From the NCBI RefSeq assembly GCF_001402915.1, contig NZ_CP012945.1:3511501-3575500 (forward strand): DNA of 64,000 nucleotides, in the 5' to 3' direction. Below, one piece after another: positions 1 to 8,438 of this stretch. The notes below the pieces were generated by a model that saw only the letters and a program-made list of their open reading frames with translations, did not search any database and was not told the DNA's origin. Origin of the DNA: Devosia sp. A16. Its GTDB lineage: Bacteria > Pseudomonadota > Alphaproteobacteria > Rhizobiales > Devosiaceae. The stretch's first letter is position 1. Every line of letters starts with the position of its first letter. Both the position numbers and the translations under genes were made by a program.

Positions 1-1
1 C

Positions 2-1243
2 TACCAGATCGAAGGCGGCCAGACCGATGGTCGCGGGACGTCGATCTGGGATACCTTCTCCTCCACCCCTGGCAACGTGAAGAACCTCGATACCGGCGCC
101 GTCGCCTGCGACCACTACAACCGCTGGCCCGGCGATCTCGACCTGGTTCGCGATGGCGGCTTCGACGCCTACCGCTTCTCGTTCGCCTGGCCGCGGCTGT
201 TCCCGGAAGGTATCGGCGCGGCGAACCCGAAAGGCCTCGATTTCTACGATCGCCTGATCGACGGCATGCTCGAGCGGGGCATCAAGCCCTATGCCACGCT
301 CTATCATTGGGATCTGCCCAGCGCCTTGCAGGACAAGGGCGGCTGGATGAACCGCGACATCGCCAACTGGTTCGCCGAATACGCAACGCTGGTGGGGCAT
401 CATTTCGGCGATCGGCTCGCCGCCACCGCCACCATCAACGAGCCCTGGTGTGTCGCCTATCTCAGCCACTTCCTCGGCGTGCACGCCCCGGGCTACCGCG
501 ATCTGCGCGCAGCCGCGCGCGCCATGCACCATGTGCTGTTTGCCCATGGCACCGCCATCGACGCGCTGCGCGCCGAAAGCGTCAAGAACCTCGGCATCGT
601 CCTGAACCTCGAAAAGGCCGAAGCGTTCTCCGACCGACCGGAGGATCTCGAGGCGCAGAACCTGGGCGATGCTCTGTTCAACCGCTGGTATCTCGACGGG
701 GTGTTCAAGGGCCGCTACCCCGAAGAACTCACCAGCCGCCTTGCCGCCTATCTGCCCGATGGCTTCGAGCGCGATATGGAAGTCGTCTCCCGGCCGCTCG
801 ATTGGTTGGGCATCAACTACTATACCAGGGGTCTCTACGCTGCCGGTCCCAACGGGCTGTTCGGCGCCGAGCGTCGTTCCGGAGACCTGGAAACCAGTGA
901 CCTCGGCTGGGAGATCTACCCCAAGGGCCTCGAGGACCTGCTGGTGCGAGTCAACCGCGACTACACCAAGCTGCCGCTCTACGTCACCGAGACCGGCATG
1001 AGCGAGACCAATGACGAGCGTCGAGTGAAGTACTACGACGACCATCTGCGGGCCGTCGCCAACGCCCAGGGGCAGGGCGCCGATGTCAGGGGCTTCTTCG
1101 CCTGGTCGCTGCTCGACAACTACGAGTGGGCGCAAGGCTACACCTCGCGCTTCGGCATCGTGCATGTCGACTACGAGACGCAGATCCGCACCCCGAAGGC
1201 CAGCTACCGCGCCTTCCAGGGCATGCTGCACAACACGCGGTGA
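2..1243 (+). CDS. GH1 family beta-glucosidase, 5' end cut by the window
   Basis: Hydrolyses beta-glucosides or related beta-glycosides by the retaining GH1 mechanism. The frame is open from base 2, where the conserved N-terminal YQIEG and IWDTF motifs are already readable, so the true start lies a few codons before the window. The acid/base motif TINEP has its Glu at 440-442. The nucleophile motif reads VTETG (Glu at 989-991) where the family nearly always has TENG, so the conserved Asn after the nucleophile is Thr. The C-terminal WSLLDNYEW and RFGIVHVDY blocks are intact. About 413 of the usual 440-460 residues are present. Family certain; substrate not determinable. Confidence 0.93.
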   Translation, partial: YQIEGGQTDGRGTSIWDTFSSTPGNVKNLDTGAVACDHYNRWPGDLDLVRDGGFDAYRFSFAWPRLFPEGIGAANPKGLDFYDRLIDGMLERGIKPYATLYHWDLPSALQDKGGWMNRDIANWFAEYATLVGHHFGDRLAATATINEPWCVAYLSHFLGVHAPGYRDLRAAARAMHHVLFAHGTAIDALRAESVKNLGIVLNLEKAEAFSDRPEDLEAQNLGDALFNRWYLDGVFKGRYPEELTSRLAAYLPDGFERDMEVVSRPLDWLGINYYTRGLYAAGPNGLFGAERRSGDLETSDLGWEIYPKGLEDLLVRVNRDYTKLPLYVTETGMSETNDERRVKYYDDHLRAVANAQGQGADVRGFFAWSLLDNYEWAQGYTSRFGIVHVDYETQIRTPKASYRAFQGMLHNTR

Positions 1244-1281
1244 GGGGCGGCTGCTGAGCTCCTCGACGAGCGACCGCAGTC

Positions 1282-2097
1282 CTACATCGTCGGCGCGGGC
1301 GAGGCCGCATAAGTCACGGTGTGCTTGCCGTCGGCCCAGCTATATGTCGCCCAGCATGCGTCGTTCGCCGCAGCCTTGGGGCAGTTGCTGCCGTCGACCC
1401 ACACCCTGGCGAACGTACCCGCATCCGACTGGGTCAGCGTCGGCGCACCGCCCAGCACCTCGATCGGCTTGGCGAAACTGTCGCCCGAAACCGCAATGTC
1501 GATCTGGCACCCGCCATTGCCGCAGAACGCCGTGGCCGCGGCGCTGCACTGCAGGTTCTGCGGGTTGAGCACGTAGTCCGCGACGCCGTCCCCATCGAGG
1601 TCGGCGCTCATCGTCAGCGGCCGGTCGGCGCCCGCCACCAACGCGCCGCCCAACTGCTTGCAGCTCTCGGCATAGCCTGCGATCACCTTCTCGACGCCTT
1701 CGGGCAGCCCGGGGGAAGCGGGCTCGCCATTCTGCAAGGCGAAGAACTGCTGCATCGACGCCTCGATATTGGCCTTCAGCGCGGCGATCCGTTCGGTATA
1801 GACTTTGCGCAGGCAGGTGATGTCGGCGCCGCATTTGCCACGCGCCGCGAGGAATGCCTCCGCCTCGTCGTGCCGGGCGCCATTGGCGCCCATGAACATC
1901 GGCACCTTTTCATAGGCGAAGTAGAGCCCGCCCATCTCACTGTCGAGCGACGAGGTGACACCGTCGCGGCACACTGCCACTTCATCGGCGGCCGCCGCCT
2001 TGCTGCAGTCGAAGCTCGCGGCCTGGGCCGGAGCGGCGAAGGGCAGCAGCAGCAGGAGTGCCGAAAGGGCCGAAGCGAGGCTCAGAAGTGCGCGCAT
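1282..2097 (-). CDS. Secreted LprI-like (DUF1311-type) protein
   Basis: A 271-residue protein with a clear Sec signal peptide (basic start, Leu-rich core, cleavage near APAQA-AS at about 26). The next 80 residues have the paired-Cys pattern of the LprI/DUF1311 family: FDCSKA, VAVCRD, KCGAD, TCLR, with the characteristic R-x-x-CG-x-D-x-x-CL segment. Residues 130-271 hold a second Cys-containing part with an Asp-rich DLDGDGVADY stretch resembling a calcium-binding loop. Members of the family bind or inhibit lysozyme in some bacteria; here only a periplasmic location is safe. It converges with the beta-glucosidase gene. Start supported by AGGTGA just upstream. Confidence 0.75.
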   Translation of the reverse strand: MRALLSLASALSALLLLLPFAAPAQAASFDCSKAAAADEVAVCRDGVTSSLDSEMGGLYFAYEKVPMFMGANGARHDEAEAFLAARGKCGADITCLRKVYTERIAALKANIEASMQQFFALQNGEPASPGLPEGVEKVIAGYAESCKQLGGALVAGADRPLTMSADLDGDGVADYVLNPQNLQCSAAATAFCGNGGCQIDIAVSGDSFAKPIEVLGGAPTLTQSDAGTFARVWVDGSNCPKAAANDACWATYSWADGKHTVTYAASPAPTM

Positions 2098-2271
2098 GAT
2101 CTCACCTGTTCGATGTAAGTTGTTCCCGATAATAGCATTTTGGCGGCCGGCACTGACGCAACTCTCCGTGCGTCCTCAACAAACCCTGAACCGTCCGTCG
2201 GCCGCGCTTGCTATCGCAGCCGGCATTGGCCAAGAAACTGCTCGCCAATCATGGCCAGCCTGCGGTGCTCG

Positions 2272-3048
2272 ATGCATGTCTATGTGATCAACCTGGCGCG
2301 CCGACCCGATCGCCGGGCCTTCATGCAGGCGCAGGCGGACCGGCTGGGGCTGAGCTTCGACTATATCGATGCGGTCGATGCGCAGTCGCCGACCGCCAAC
2401 CTCAGCGAGATTGAAGTGCGAAGCGGTGCCTATGGCCGCATTTCCAATGGCGATCTCGCCTGCACTCTGAGCCACCGTAAGTTCTGGCGAACCTTCCTCG
2501 AAACCGGTGAGCCCTACGCGGTGGTGCTCGAGGACGACGCCATTCTCGCCAACGACAGCGGCCAGTTCTTCGCCGATGTGAGCTGGATCCCGGCAGATGC
2601 CGCCGTGGTCAAGCTCGAGCGCTATGGCCGCCCGCGTCCGATAGTGATGGACCGCAAGACGCAGCCGGCCCACGCCCGGCGTGTCGGCCGCTTCTACGGC
2701 AAATGCGCCGGCACGGCCGGTTATGTCGTCTCGGCTGCCGGCGCTCGCATATTGCTGGATGCCACGGCTTCAGTGGATGACCCGATCGACCAGATGATGT
2801 TCAACCCGGGCCGCTCGGCGCTGTTCAGCCGCCTCGCCCCCTATGTGCTCGAGCCGGCAATCTGCGAGCAGGAGCAGGTTGCCGTGCCCTCCGATATCCG
2901 CGGCAGGCGCCAATCGAGCCGCGGCGGTCTGCAGGGGGCGCTCAACGAGTTGCGCGCCGTGCCGCGACAGCTGGCGCATGCCGCAAGCCTCGTCCTGCCG
3001 CTATTGCAGGGTCGGCTCGAGCGCCGGGTGCTCACCTTTCGGCGGTAG
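2272..3048 (+). CDS. Glycosyltransferase family 25 (LPS/capsule glycan type)
   Basis: A 258-residue GT25 enzyme transferring a sugar from a nucleotide donor to a lipooligosaccharide or similar surface glycan. The N-terminal MHVYVINLARRPDRR and the VVLEDDA acidic motif at about 85 are diagnostic; CTLSHRKFWR is the expected His-containing helix. I chose ATG 2272 because similarity begins there; ATG 2251 is in frame but adds only seven unlike residues, and neither has a strong ribosome site. No LPS gene is adjacent; the LPS block of this window lies 47 kb away. Confidence 0.85.
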   Translation: MHVYVINLARRPDRRAFMQAQADRLGLSFDYIDAVDAQSPTANLSEIEVRSGAYGRISNGDLACTLSHRKFWRTFLETGEPYAVVLEDDAILANDSGQFFADVSWIPADAAVVKLERYGRPRPIVMDRKTQPAHARRVGRFYGKCAGTAGYVVSAAGARILLDATASVDDPIDQMMFNPGRSALFSRLAPYVLEPAICEQEQVAVPSDIRGRRQSSRGGLQGALNELRAVPRQLAHAASLVLPLLQGRLERRVLTFRR

Positions 3049-3077
3049 TCGCGACGCGATGATTCAGTCGTCGCTTC

Positions 3078-3166
3078 CCTCCCCCGCCACGCGGGGGAGG
3101 ACCAAGGAAAGGCCAGTGACCCTCCATATGCGATAGCCCACCCCTCAGGGGGAGGGGGGGCCGAGA
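3078..3166. repeat. GGGGGAGG-type intergenic inverted repeat
   Basis: Two short palindromes of the CCCTCCCCC/GGGGGAGG kind lie between the convergent GT25 and TSUP genes. Similar elements occur at about 37854-37975, 57309-57427 and 62965-63038, always outside genes. They may act as bidirectional transcription ends or be a dispersed REP-like family. Confidence 0.55.
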
Positions 3167-3178
3167 TAGAGCGGTAAT

Positions 3179-3931
3179 CTAAGGGAACACCAGCAGCTTC
3201 ACCGCCAGCGCGATCGACACCAGCACCACCAGCGGCTGGATCAGCCTTGCGCCGAAGCGGATGCCGGTCAGGGCCCCGAGATAGCCGCCGACGATCTGGC
3301 CGATGATCATCGCTATCGCCACCGGCAGCACCACATTGCCCGAGGGGATGAACAGCGCCAGCGCCCCGACATTCGAGGTGAGGTTCAGCACCTTGGTGTG
3401 GCCGGCAGCGCGCGTCACCCCCAGCCCGAACAAGGTGACGAAGCCCAGGGTCAGGAACGAGCCGGTCCCGGGCCCCAGGATGCCGTCGTAGAAGCCGATG
3501 GCAAAGCCCATCACCGGAACGAAGATCGCCGTGCTGAGCCGCGCCTGGCTGTCTTCGTCGGTGAGCTTGGGCGCAAAGGCGAAGTAGAGTGCCACCGCGA
3601 TCAACGCCACCGGCACCGCATATTGCAGCACACTGGTATCGATGGATTTGACTGCCAGCGCCCCCAAGAACGAGCCGACAAAGGTCAGCGGAATGGCGAT
3701 CGCCAATAGCTGCAGCGACACGAACCCCTTGCGCCAGTAGGTGAAGGCGGCGATCGCCGTCCCCACTACCGACTGCAGCTTGTTGGTGCCGAACGCGGTG
3801 ACCGGCGGAATGCCGACCGACAGCAGCACCGGCAGGGCGATCAGGCCGCCGCCGCCGGCAATGGCATCGACGAAGCCCGCGAGCAGCCCCACGAAGCCCA
3901 AGGCGACGAGGATCGTCAGGTCGAAGCTCAC
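3179..3931 (-). CDS. TSUP (TauE/SafE) family membrane exporter
   Basis: A 250-residue polytopic membrane protein of the TSUP family, which moves sulfite, sulfonates or other small anions across the inner membrane. The repeated family hallmarks are present: GFVDAIAGGGGLIALPVLL near residue 20 and the second-half GFYDGILGPGTGSF near 148. About eight hydrophobic segments fit the fold. It starts with GTG at 3929-3931, and that GTGA overlaps the hisG stop codon, so it is translationally coupled to the his cluster. No tie between histidine synthesis and TSUP transport is known to me; the substrate is unknown. Confidence 0.85.
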   Translation of the reverse strand: MSFDLTILVALGFVGLLAGFVDAIAGGGGLIALPVLLSVGIPPVTAFGTNKLQSVVGTAIAAFTYWRKGFVSLQLLAIAIPLTFVGSFLGALAVKSIDTSVLQYAVPVALIAVALYFAFAPKLTDEDSQARLSTAIFVPVMGFAIGFYDGILGPGTGSFLTLGFVTLFGLGVTRAAGHTKVLNLTSNVGALALFIPSGNVVLPVAIAMIIGQIVGGYLGALTGIRFGARLIQPLVVLVSIALAVKLLVFP

Positions 3932-4662
3932 AGCAGGGTGGAGATCCCCGGCGGCACTCCGCCCATGATCGACAGCAGCGCCTCGAGCTGCGCCTTCCTG
4001 AGCGGCGTCCAGTCGGCGGTGCGCGAGACGATCAGGTTCGCCTCCGACTTCATGATCAGCCCGTCCTCCAGCACTCGCAGCTGGTTGGCGGCGAGGGTAG
4101 AGCCCGTCGAAGTGATGTCGACGATCAGGTCGGCCGAGCCGGCGGCCGGCGCCGATTCCGTCGCCCCGGCGCTCTCGACGATGCGGTATTCGGCAATGCC
4201 GTATTTGGCGAAATGCCGCCGCGTCAGGTTGACGTATTTGGTTGCAACGCGCAGCCAGCGACCGTGCCGCGAACGGAAATCCGACGCCACGTCGGCGAGG
4301 TCGGTCATCTGCTGCACGTCGATCCAGCTGTCGGGCACCGCTACCACCACGTTGGCCTCGCCGAAGCCGAGCCCGCGCACGAACAGCACGTTCTCCTCGC
4401 CGTTCTCCGACGCTTCGTGGATCAGGTCCGAACCGGTGACACCGATATCGACCCCACCCAGGATCAGCTCGCGCGCAATCTCGGCCGCCGGATAGAAGCG
4501 CACCGTAACCTGCGGCTGGTTCTTGATCGAGCCGACATAGGAGCGCGCGCCGCCCGGCCGGGCGATGTTCATCCGCGCCGTGGAGAAGGCCTTGCGGGTC
4601 AGCTCCTCGAGCCGGCCTTTGCTGGGAATGGCGAGCGTCAGGCCGCCGGGCAAGGTGGTCAT
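3928..4662 (-). CDS. hisG: ATP phosphoribosyltransferase, short form
   Basis: First step of histidine biosynthesis: ATP plus PRPP to phosphoribosyl-ATP. The 244-residue length marks the short form, which lacks the C-terminal regulatory domain and needs HisZ for activity; hisZ is directly upstream. Motifs seen: LAIPSKGRL at the N-terminus, the GVDIGVTGSDL segment near 80 and the PRPP-binding DITSTGSTLAAN near 170. The start is fixed by an ATGA overlap with hisZ (bases 4659-4662); an upstream ATG at 4695 lies inside hisZ and is unlikely. Confidence 0.95.
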   Translation of the reverse strand: MTTLPGGLTLAIPSKGRLEELTRKAFSTARMNIARPGGARSYVGSIKNQPQVTVRFYPAAEIARELILGGVDIGVTGSDLIHEASENGEENVLFVRGLGFGEANVVVAVPDSWIDVQQMTDLADVASDFRSRHGRWLRVATKYVNLTRRHFAKYGIAEYRIVESAGATESAPAAGSADLIVDITSTGSTLAANQLRVLEDGLIMKSEANLIVSRTADWTPLRKAQLEALLSIMGGVPPGISTLL

Positions 4663-5744
4663 TGTTCGGCCTCCCTTTCCAGCCGGTCGACCCACAGCGC
4701 GCAGCCCGAGGCCTTCACCGGCTCGCCGGCGCCCAGCCGCTCCAGCATGCGGTCATACTCGCCGCCCGAAGCCAGCACTTCGCCGTCCGAGCCTGTCATC
4801 TCGAAGACGATGCCGGTATAGTAGTCGAGCCGCGGCGAGAAGCTCGCATCGAAGATCACGTCGGCATTGGGCGATAGCGCCGCCAGCGCCGCAGCATGGT
4901 TGCGCACCTGGTAGAGCGGCTCGTCGAAGTCGAACCCGGCCTCCTTGCACATTTCCGAGATGCGCTCGAATGCCGTCTCGGTGCTCTCAGCCACCGACAG
5001 GTAGTTCTGCAGCAGCGCCACGGTCTCGGGCGGGATCGGCGCCGATTCCAGCGCCTGCTTTTCGAGGTAGCGGTCGGCGATTTCCTCCGGCGTGCGGCTG
5101 CCGATCAGGCTCAGGCCGCCCGACAGCATGGCATCGGTGACGATCTCGATCACCGTATCCCGGCTGTCCGGGGCAGGGGCGTCGACCTTCTGCTCGGGAT
5201 TGCTGAGCCGCTCCATCAGCCGCTCCAGCGCTTCGGGGTGGCCGAAGCGGTGGCGGATGCGGCTGCGCCAGGCCACCGGAATCTCGGCCGCCTCGAGGAA
5301 GGCTTCGAACAACCCGACCCCACCGAGCCGCACGTTCGGCGCGGTAATATCGTAAATGGCCAGCGCCCAGCGTGCGAAGGTCAGCACCTGGTCGAGCGCG
5401 TTGTCCGCGTCGGGCTGACCCAGGAGCTCGAGGCCCGCCTGTTCGTATTCGACCGGCGTCGAGTTCTGCTGGCGGAAGATCGGCCCGAGATAGGTGAAGG
5501 CCGACGGCACTCCGAGCAGCCCGTCCTCGAGATATTGCTGGGCGATGGGCAGGGTGAAGTCAGGCCTCAGGCAGTATTCGAGTCCGTTATTGGTGGTGGT
5601 CAGCAGCAGGTTTCGGCCGAATTCCTCGCCGGCGAGGTCGAAATACGGTCCGGCCGGCAGCAGCAGCGCCGGCGTGGCGCGCGTCACCGTGCGCGACTCG
5701 ACCAGCCGCACCAGCGCGGCATATCGTTCCGATGCTGTCTTCAC
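4659..5744 (-). CDS. hisZ: ATP phosphoribosyltransferase regulatory subunit
   Basis: HisZ is a catalytically inactive relative of the histidyl-tRNA synthetase core that assembles with short HisG into a histidine-inhibited hetero-octamer. The 361-residue protein has the class II synthetase-like pieces [22 protein letters not shown] and [10 protein letters not shown], and ends with SGGEYDRM and GCALWVDRL. It lies between hisS and hisG and is coupled to both: its GTG start overlaps the hisS stop (GTGA, 5741-5744) and its TGA overlaps the hisG ATG. Synthetase and its paralogue being adjacent fits the descent of HisZ from HisS. Confidence 0.93.
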   Translation of the reverse strand: MKTASERYAALVRLVESRTVTRATPALLLPAGPYFDLAGEEFGRNLLLTTTNNGLEYCLRPDFTLPIAQQYLEDGLLGVPSAFTYLGPIFRQQNSTPVEYEQAGLELLGQPDADNALDQVLTFARWALAIYDITAPNVRLGGVGLFEAFLEAAEIPVAWRSRIRHRFGHPEALERLMERLSNPEQKVDAPAPDSRDTVIEIVTDAMLSGGLSLIGSRTPEEIADRYLEKQALESAPIPPETVALLQNYLSVAESTETAFERISEMCKEAGFDFDEPLYQVRNHAAALAALSPNADVIFDASFSPRLDYYTGIVFEMTGSDGEVLASGGEYDRMLERLGAGEPVKASGCALWVDRLEREAEQ

Positions 5745-7186
5745 TTATGGGCGTCCAGGTAGGCGGCGACCGCCGGCAACTGGGCGATGGCCGCAACAAT
5801 GGCGTCGAGGTCGCCGTCGCATTCGAACTGGCCCGGGCGCGCCGCCTTGTACTCGGCATTGTCGGCAATCGCCTTGGCGGCCTCCTTGCCGGCGATCAGG
5901 TCCTTGATCTGCACCTTGCCGAGCTCGCGTTCCTGGGTGCCTTCGATGATCACCGCCGGCGCGTTGCGCTTGTCGGCATAGGCCACCTGCTTGCCGAAAT
6001 TCCTGGTGTTGCCCATGAACATCTCGGCCCGGATACCTGCCCGGCGCAGCCGCGAGGTGATCGCCTGGTAGCGCGCCGTCTGGTCCTTATCGAGCACCAG
6101 CACCACCACCGGCCCGAGCGGCTCCTCGGCCCCGAGATTGCCGGTCAGGCGCAGGGCATTGGCCAGGCGGGAAACGCCGATCGAAAATCCGGTCGCCGGC
6201 ACCGGCTCGGAGCGGAAGCGCGACACCAGCCCGTCATAGCGGCCACCGCCACCGACAGCACCGAACACCACGTCCTGGCCCTTCTCGTTCTGGACCTTGA
6301 AGGTCAGTTCGATCTCGAACACCGGGCCGGTGTAATATTCGAGGCCGCGGACCACGGCTGGGTCGATCTTGATCTTGTCTGCGCCATAGCCCGCCGCGTC
6401 GAACAGCGCCTGCATGACGTTGAGTTCGGCGATCCCCTCGTTGTGCTCGGGCGGCTCACCGCGCACATAGTTCAGCACCACGGCGCGTTGCGCGTCACTG
6501 AGGCCCGCGCCTTTGGTGAAATCACCGCTCTCGTCCTTGCGACCTTCGCCGAGCAGCAGCGCCACTCCGTCGGTGCCGAACTTGTCGAGCTTGTCGATGG
6601 CGCGGAGCACCGAGAGCTTCTGCCCCTCGTCGGCCACACCGGCCGAGGCCAGCACCCCGTCGAGCACCTTGCGGTTATTCACCTTCACCACGTATTTGCC
6701 GGCAAGGCCGAGCGCATCCATGGTGTCGGCCATCATCATGCACATTTCGGCATCGGCCTCGGGGCCGGCTGCGCCGACGGTGTCGGCATCGAACTGCATG
6801 AACTGGCGGAAGCGCCCCGGCCCGGGCTTTTCGTTGCGGAACACATAGCCCGCACGGTAGCTGCGGTAGGGTTTTGCCAAGTCCTGGAAATGCTCGGCGA
6901 AGTGCCGGGCCAGCGGCGCCGTCAGGTCGTAGCGCAGGCTCATCCACTGTTCGTCGTCGTCCTGCAAACTGAACACCCCGGCGTTCGGCCGGTCGGTGTC
7001 GGGCAGGAACTTGCCGAGCGTCTCGGTGTACTCGAGCAGCGGTGTCTCGACCGGATCGAAACCATAGCGCTCGTACACGGCGCGAATCTTCGCCGTCATC
7101 GCGTTCACGGCCGAGATATCGGCGGGCAAACGGTCCTCGAAGCCGCGCGGCAGCCGCGGCGCGATGAGCTTCTTCTTGTCGGTCAT
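5741..7186 (-). CDS. hisS: Histidyl-tRNA synthetase
   Basis: Charges tRNA-His with histidine; class II synthetase of 481 residues. Visible motifs: motif 1 region ETPLLEYTE, motif 2 [20 protein letters not shown], the His-specific [12 protein letters not shown] and the motif 3 GFSIGVSRL, followed by an anticodon-binding domain with [10 protein letters not shown] near 360. First gene of the coupled hisS-hisZ-hisG-TSUP run. The matching tRNA-His at 14245-14321 has the unusual G1:U72/A73 acceptor end, so this enzyme should be the alphaproteobacterial type that does not need G-1. ATG start; no upstream coding gene competes. Confidence 0.96.
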   Translation of the reverse strand: MTDKKKLIAPRLPRGFEDRLPADISAVNAMTAKIRAVYERYGFDPVETPLLEYTETLGKFLPDTDRPNAGVFSLQDDDEQWMSLRYDLTAPLARHFAEHFQDLAKPYRSYRAGYVFRNEKPGPGRFRQFMQFDADTVGAAGPEADAEMCMMMADTMDALGLAGKYVVKVNNRKVLDGVLASAGVADEGQKLSVLRAIDKLDKFGTDGVALLLGEGRKDESGDFTKGAGLSDAQRAVVLNYVRGEPPEHNEGIAELNVMQALFDAAGYGADKIKIDPAVVRGLEYYTGPVFEIELTFKVQNEKGQDVVFGAVGGGGRYDGLVSRFRSEPVPATGFSIGVSRLANALRLTGNLGAEEPLGPVVVLVLDKDQTARYQAITSRLRRAGIRAEMFMGNTRNFGKQVAYADKRNAPAVIIEGTQERELGKVQIKDLIAGKEAAKAIADNAEYKAARPGQFECDGDLDAIVAAIAQLPAVAAYLDAHK

Positions 7187-7382
7187 GGTGTCTGCTGGTC
7201 AGAGCCCGGAATCTGAGGCTGGTTCCTAACGGAAAGCCCCCGTCGACTCAAGGAAAGCACCTGTGTCTTTGCGGCAACAGTAACATGCGTGGTGCGTCAG
7301 CCTGTCGCATCAGGGGTTGGCTTCGGTTTCGAGTCGGCGTATCAGCCCCTTCGTCCAACGCCAACCACAGAGGAGGCGACGC

Positions 7383-7445
7383 ATGATTCATTCGATGTTC
7401 GTTTCCGGTCCTGGCGTGACCAAAGCTGGCCTCAATCGCGCCTAA
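7383..7445 (+). CDS. Possible 20-residue leader or microprotein
   Basis: Within the 404-base gap between hisS and the small-gene cluster an ATG at 7383 follows AGAGGAGG at ideal distance (AGAGGA then 8 bases). The frame encodes 20 residues starting MIHSMFVSG and stops at TAA 7443-7445. The ribosome site is among the best in the window, which is the main argument; the peptide has no recognisable domain. It could be a leader peptide for the small genes downstream or a chance frame. I see nothing else in 7187-7590. Confidence 0.35.
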   Translation: MIHSMFVSGPGVTKAGLNRA

Positions 7446-7574
7446 ACCGCGCCGGCCCCTCCCCAGGGCCTCTTTCTCCAGCTCTCTCTAGCCTCGACTA
7501 GTCTTCAGCAACCGGTCTCGCCATCCGGCGCCTTCGCGTCCGGATTCCGTCGCCACCACCATTGTCTCTTCACC

Positions 7575-7608
7575 AGAGGACCGGGCCGCATTGTGCCCGG
7601 ACGAAATC
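7575..7608 (+). promoter_or_regulatory. Ribosome site with hairpin between SD and start (gene 1)
   Basis: AGAGGA (7575-7580) is followed at once by a 6-bp stem, CCGGGC (7581-7586) with GCCCGG (7595-7600), then 8 bases and ATG 7609. The linear distance of 28 bases is too long for initiation, but if the hairpin folds, the SD sits 8 bases from the start. The same layout recurs at 7913-7942 and 8233-8265. Confidence 0.55.
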
Positions 7609-7851
7609 ATGACTCTCGAACTGCAGACCCGTGCTCCGGCACGTTCGCACCGCGCTCTCGCGCACACCCATGTCGGCGTCGCCGGCGCGCTGGTTTCAGC
7701 CGCCGTCACGATGCTTGCCAACGCCCAGCTGGCCCGCGCGGGGCGACGCTACAAGTCGCGCGGCTCGCCACCTGTGCCCCAGCATCTCCGTCGCGATCTC
7801 GGGCTGATGCCCGAGGTGATGGAGCCGAAAAGCCACTGGGACTATCGGTAA
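7609..7851 (+). CDS. Small DUF1127-like protein 1
   Basis: An 80-residue basic protein. Its C-terminal part carries VPQHLRRDLGL, close to the (L)LRDIGL motif of DUF1127 proteins, short alphaproteobacterial Arg-rich proteins some of which bind RNA or affect phosphate and carbon metabolism. Residues 20-45 are Ala/Val-rich and mildly hydrophobic. Start: ATG 7609, with hairpin-bridged SD. A TTG at 7591, ten bases after the same SD, is a rival start but would put coding sequence through the hairpin. Followed 91 bases later by a second gene of the same kind. Confidence 0.6.
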   Translation: MTLELQTRAPARSHRALAHTHVGVAGALVSAAVTMLANAQLARAGRRYKSRGSPPVPQHLRRDLGLMPEVMEPKSHWDYR

Positions 7852-7912
7852 GCGCCTGCTGCGGTCTCGCATGAGGCCGCAGCGGTCCGCCGTCGTCCCT
7901 CTGCTTCGCATC

Positions 7913-7942
7913 AGAGGACCGGGTTTCCGCCCGGCAATTGAG
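7913..7942 (+). promoter_or_regulatory. Ribosome site with hairpin between SD and start (gene 2)
   Basis: AGAGGA (7913-7918) is followed by CCGGGT (7919-7924), a TTCC loop and GCCCGG (7929-7934), then 8 bases to ATG 7943. The stem matches the one before gene 1 apart from a G-T wobble; the loops differ, which suggests the stem is what is conserved. The 12 bases CAGAGGACCGGG are identical in both leaders. Confidence 0.55.
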
Positions 7943-8167
7943 ATGGTTCTCATCGTACGGGACCGTGACACGTCACGCGTCCTCAGCCCGCCCCAATTCG
8001 ACATCGGGCAGATTGGCTTCATCGGCCGAATTAGGCTGTTCATCGCCCGGCGCCGCGCCGATGCGATGCTCCGTCGCTTGCTCCGGCCCTATCGCCGGGG
8101 CAGCGCCGCGCCGCTGTCGCCACACCTGCTCAGGGATATCGGGCTGCCGCCCGACTTCCGGATGTAG
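7943..8167 (+). CDS. Small DUF1127-like protein 2
   Basis: A 74-residue Arg-rich protein ending LSPHLLRDIGLPPDFRM, which matches the DUF1127 core motif well, preceded by an Arg-rich helix (RLFIARRRADAMLRRLLR). The N-terminal 24 residues differ from ordinary DUF1127 proteins. ATG 7943 lies 8 bases after a hairpin that follows an SD. An in-frame ATG at 7871 would read through that leader and is less likely. Possibly an RNA-binding or regulatory microprotein, by family only. Confidence 0.65.
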   Translation: MVLIVRDRDTSRVLSPPQFDIGQIGFIGRIRLFIARRRADAMLRRLLRPYRRGSAAPLSPHLLRDIGLPPDFRM

Positions 8168-8232
8168 GCCGAGGGGCGCCGGTCCCGGACAAGCCCTCGC
8201 CGGGCCGGTGCCCGTCACCAGATTCATCATTC

Positions 8233-8265
8233 AAGGAGCCGGCGCTGACGCGTCCGGACACGCTC
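8233..8265 (+). promoter_or_regulatory. Ribosome site with hairpin between SD and start (gene 3)
   Basis: AAGGAG (8233-8238) is followed directly by CCGGCGC (8239-8245), a TGAC loop, GCG, a bulged T and CCGG (to 8257), then 8 bases to ATG 8266. This is a different stem sequence from genes 1 and 2 but the same geometry: SD, hairpin with no gap, exactly 8 bases, ATG. Confidence 0.5.
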
Positions 8266-8412
8266 ATGTTTTTGTTCAACCGCCCCGGCCAACAGCGCCG
8301 GAAGCCACGTCCCAATCAGTCCGAGCTGCCGCGCGAGCGGCAGAAAGACGGTCTGCCGCTCGTCGGCAACATCACCGGCCTCGAACTCATGGCCCTGTTC
8401 ATGAGCCGATGA
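8266..8412 (+). CDS. 48-residue microprotein, LELMAL family copy 1
   Basis: Starts MFLFNRPGQQRRK and ends GLELMALFMSR. It is a clear paralogue of the next gene: both share MF-x(2)-R/N-x-PG-x-RR, a basic/Pro-rich middle and a C-terminal LELMAL-x(3)-R amphipathic end. I do not recognise the family. The short length, basic N-terminal part and hydrophobic C-terminus resemble small regulatory or membrane-associated peptides, but no function can be assigned. Translation seems to depend on the hairpin-bridged ribosome site upstream. Confidence 0.5.
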   Translation: MFLFNRPGQQRRKPRPNQSELPRERQKDGLPLVGNITGLELMALFMSR

Positions 8413-8438
8413 CCCAACGCATCCGAGAGGACGACACC

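Noticed and set aside
5732-7216. A 494-codon open frame antisense to hisS
   Set aside because: His/Gly/Leu-rich shadow with no family, opposite a complete histidyl-tRNA synthetase.
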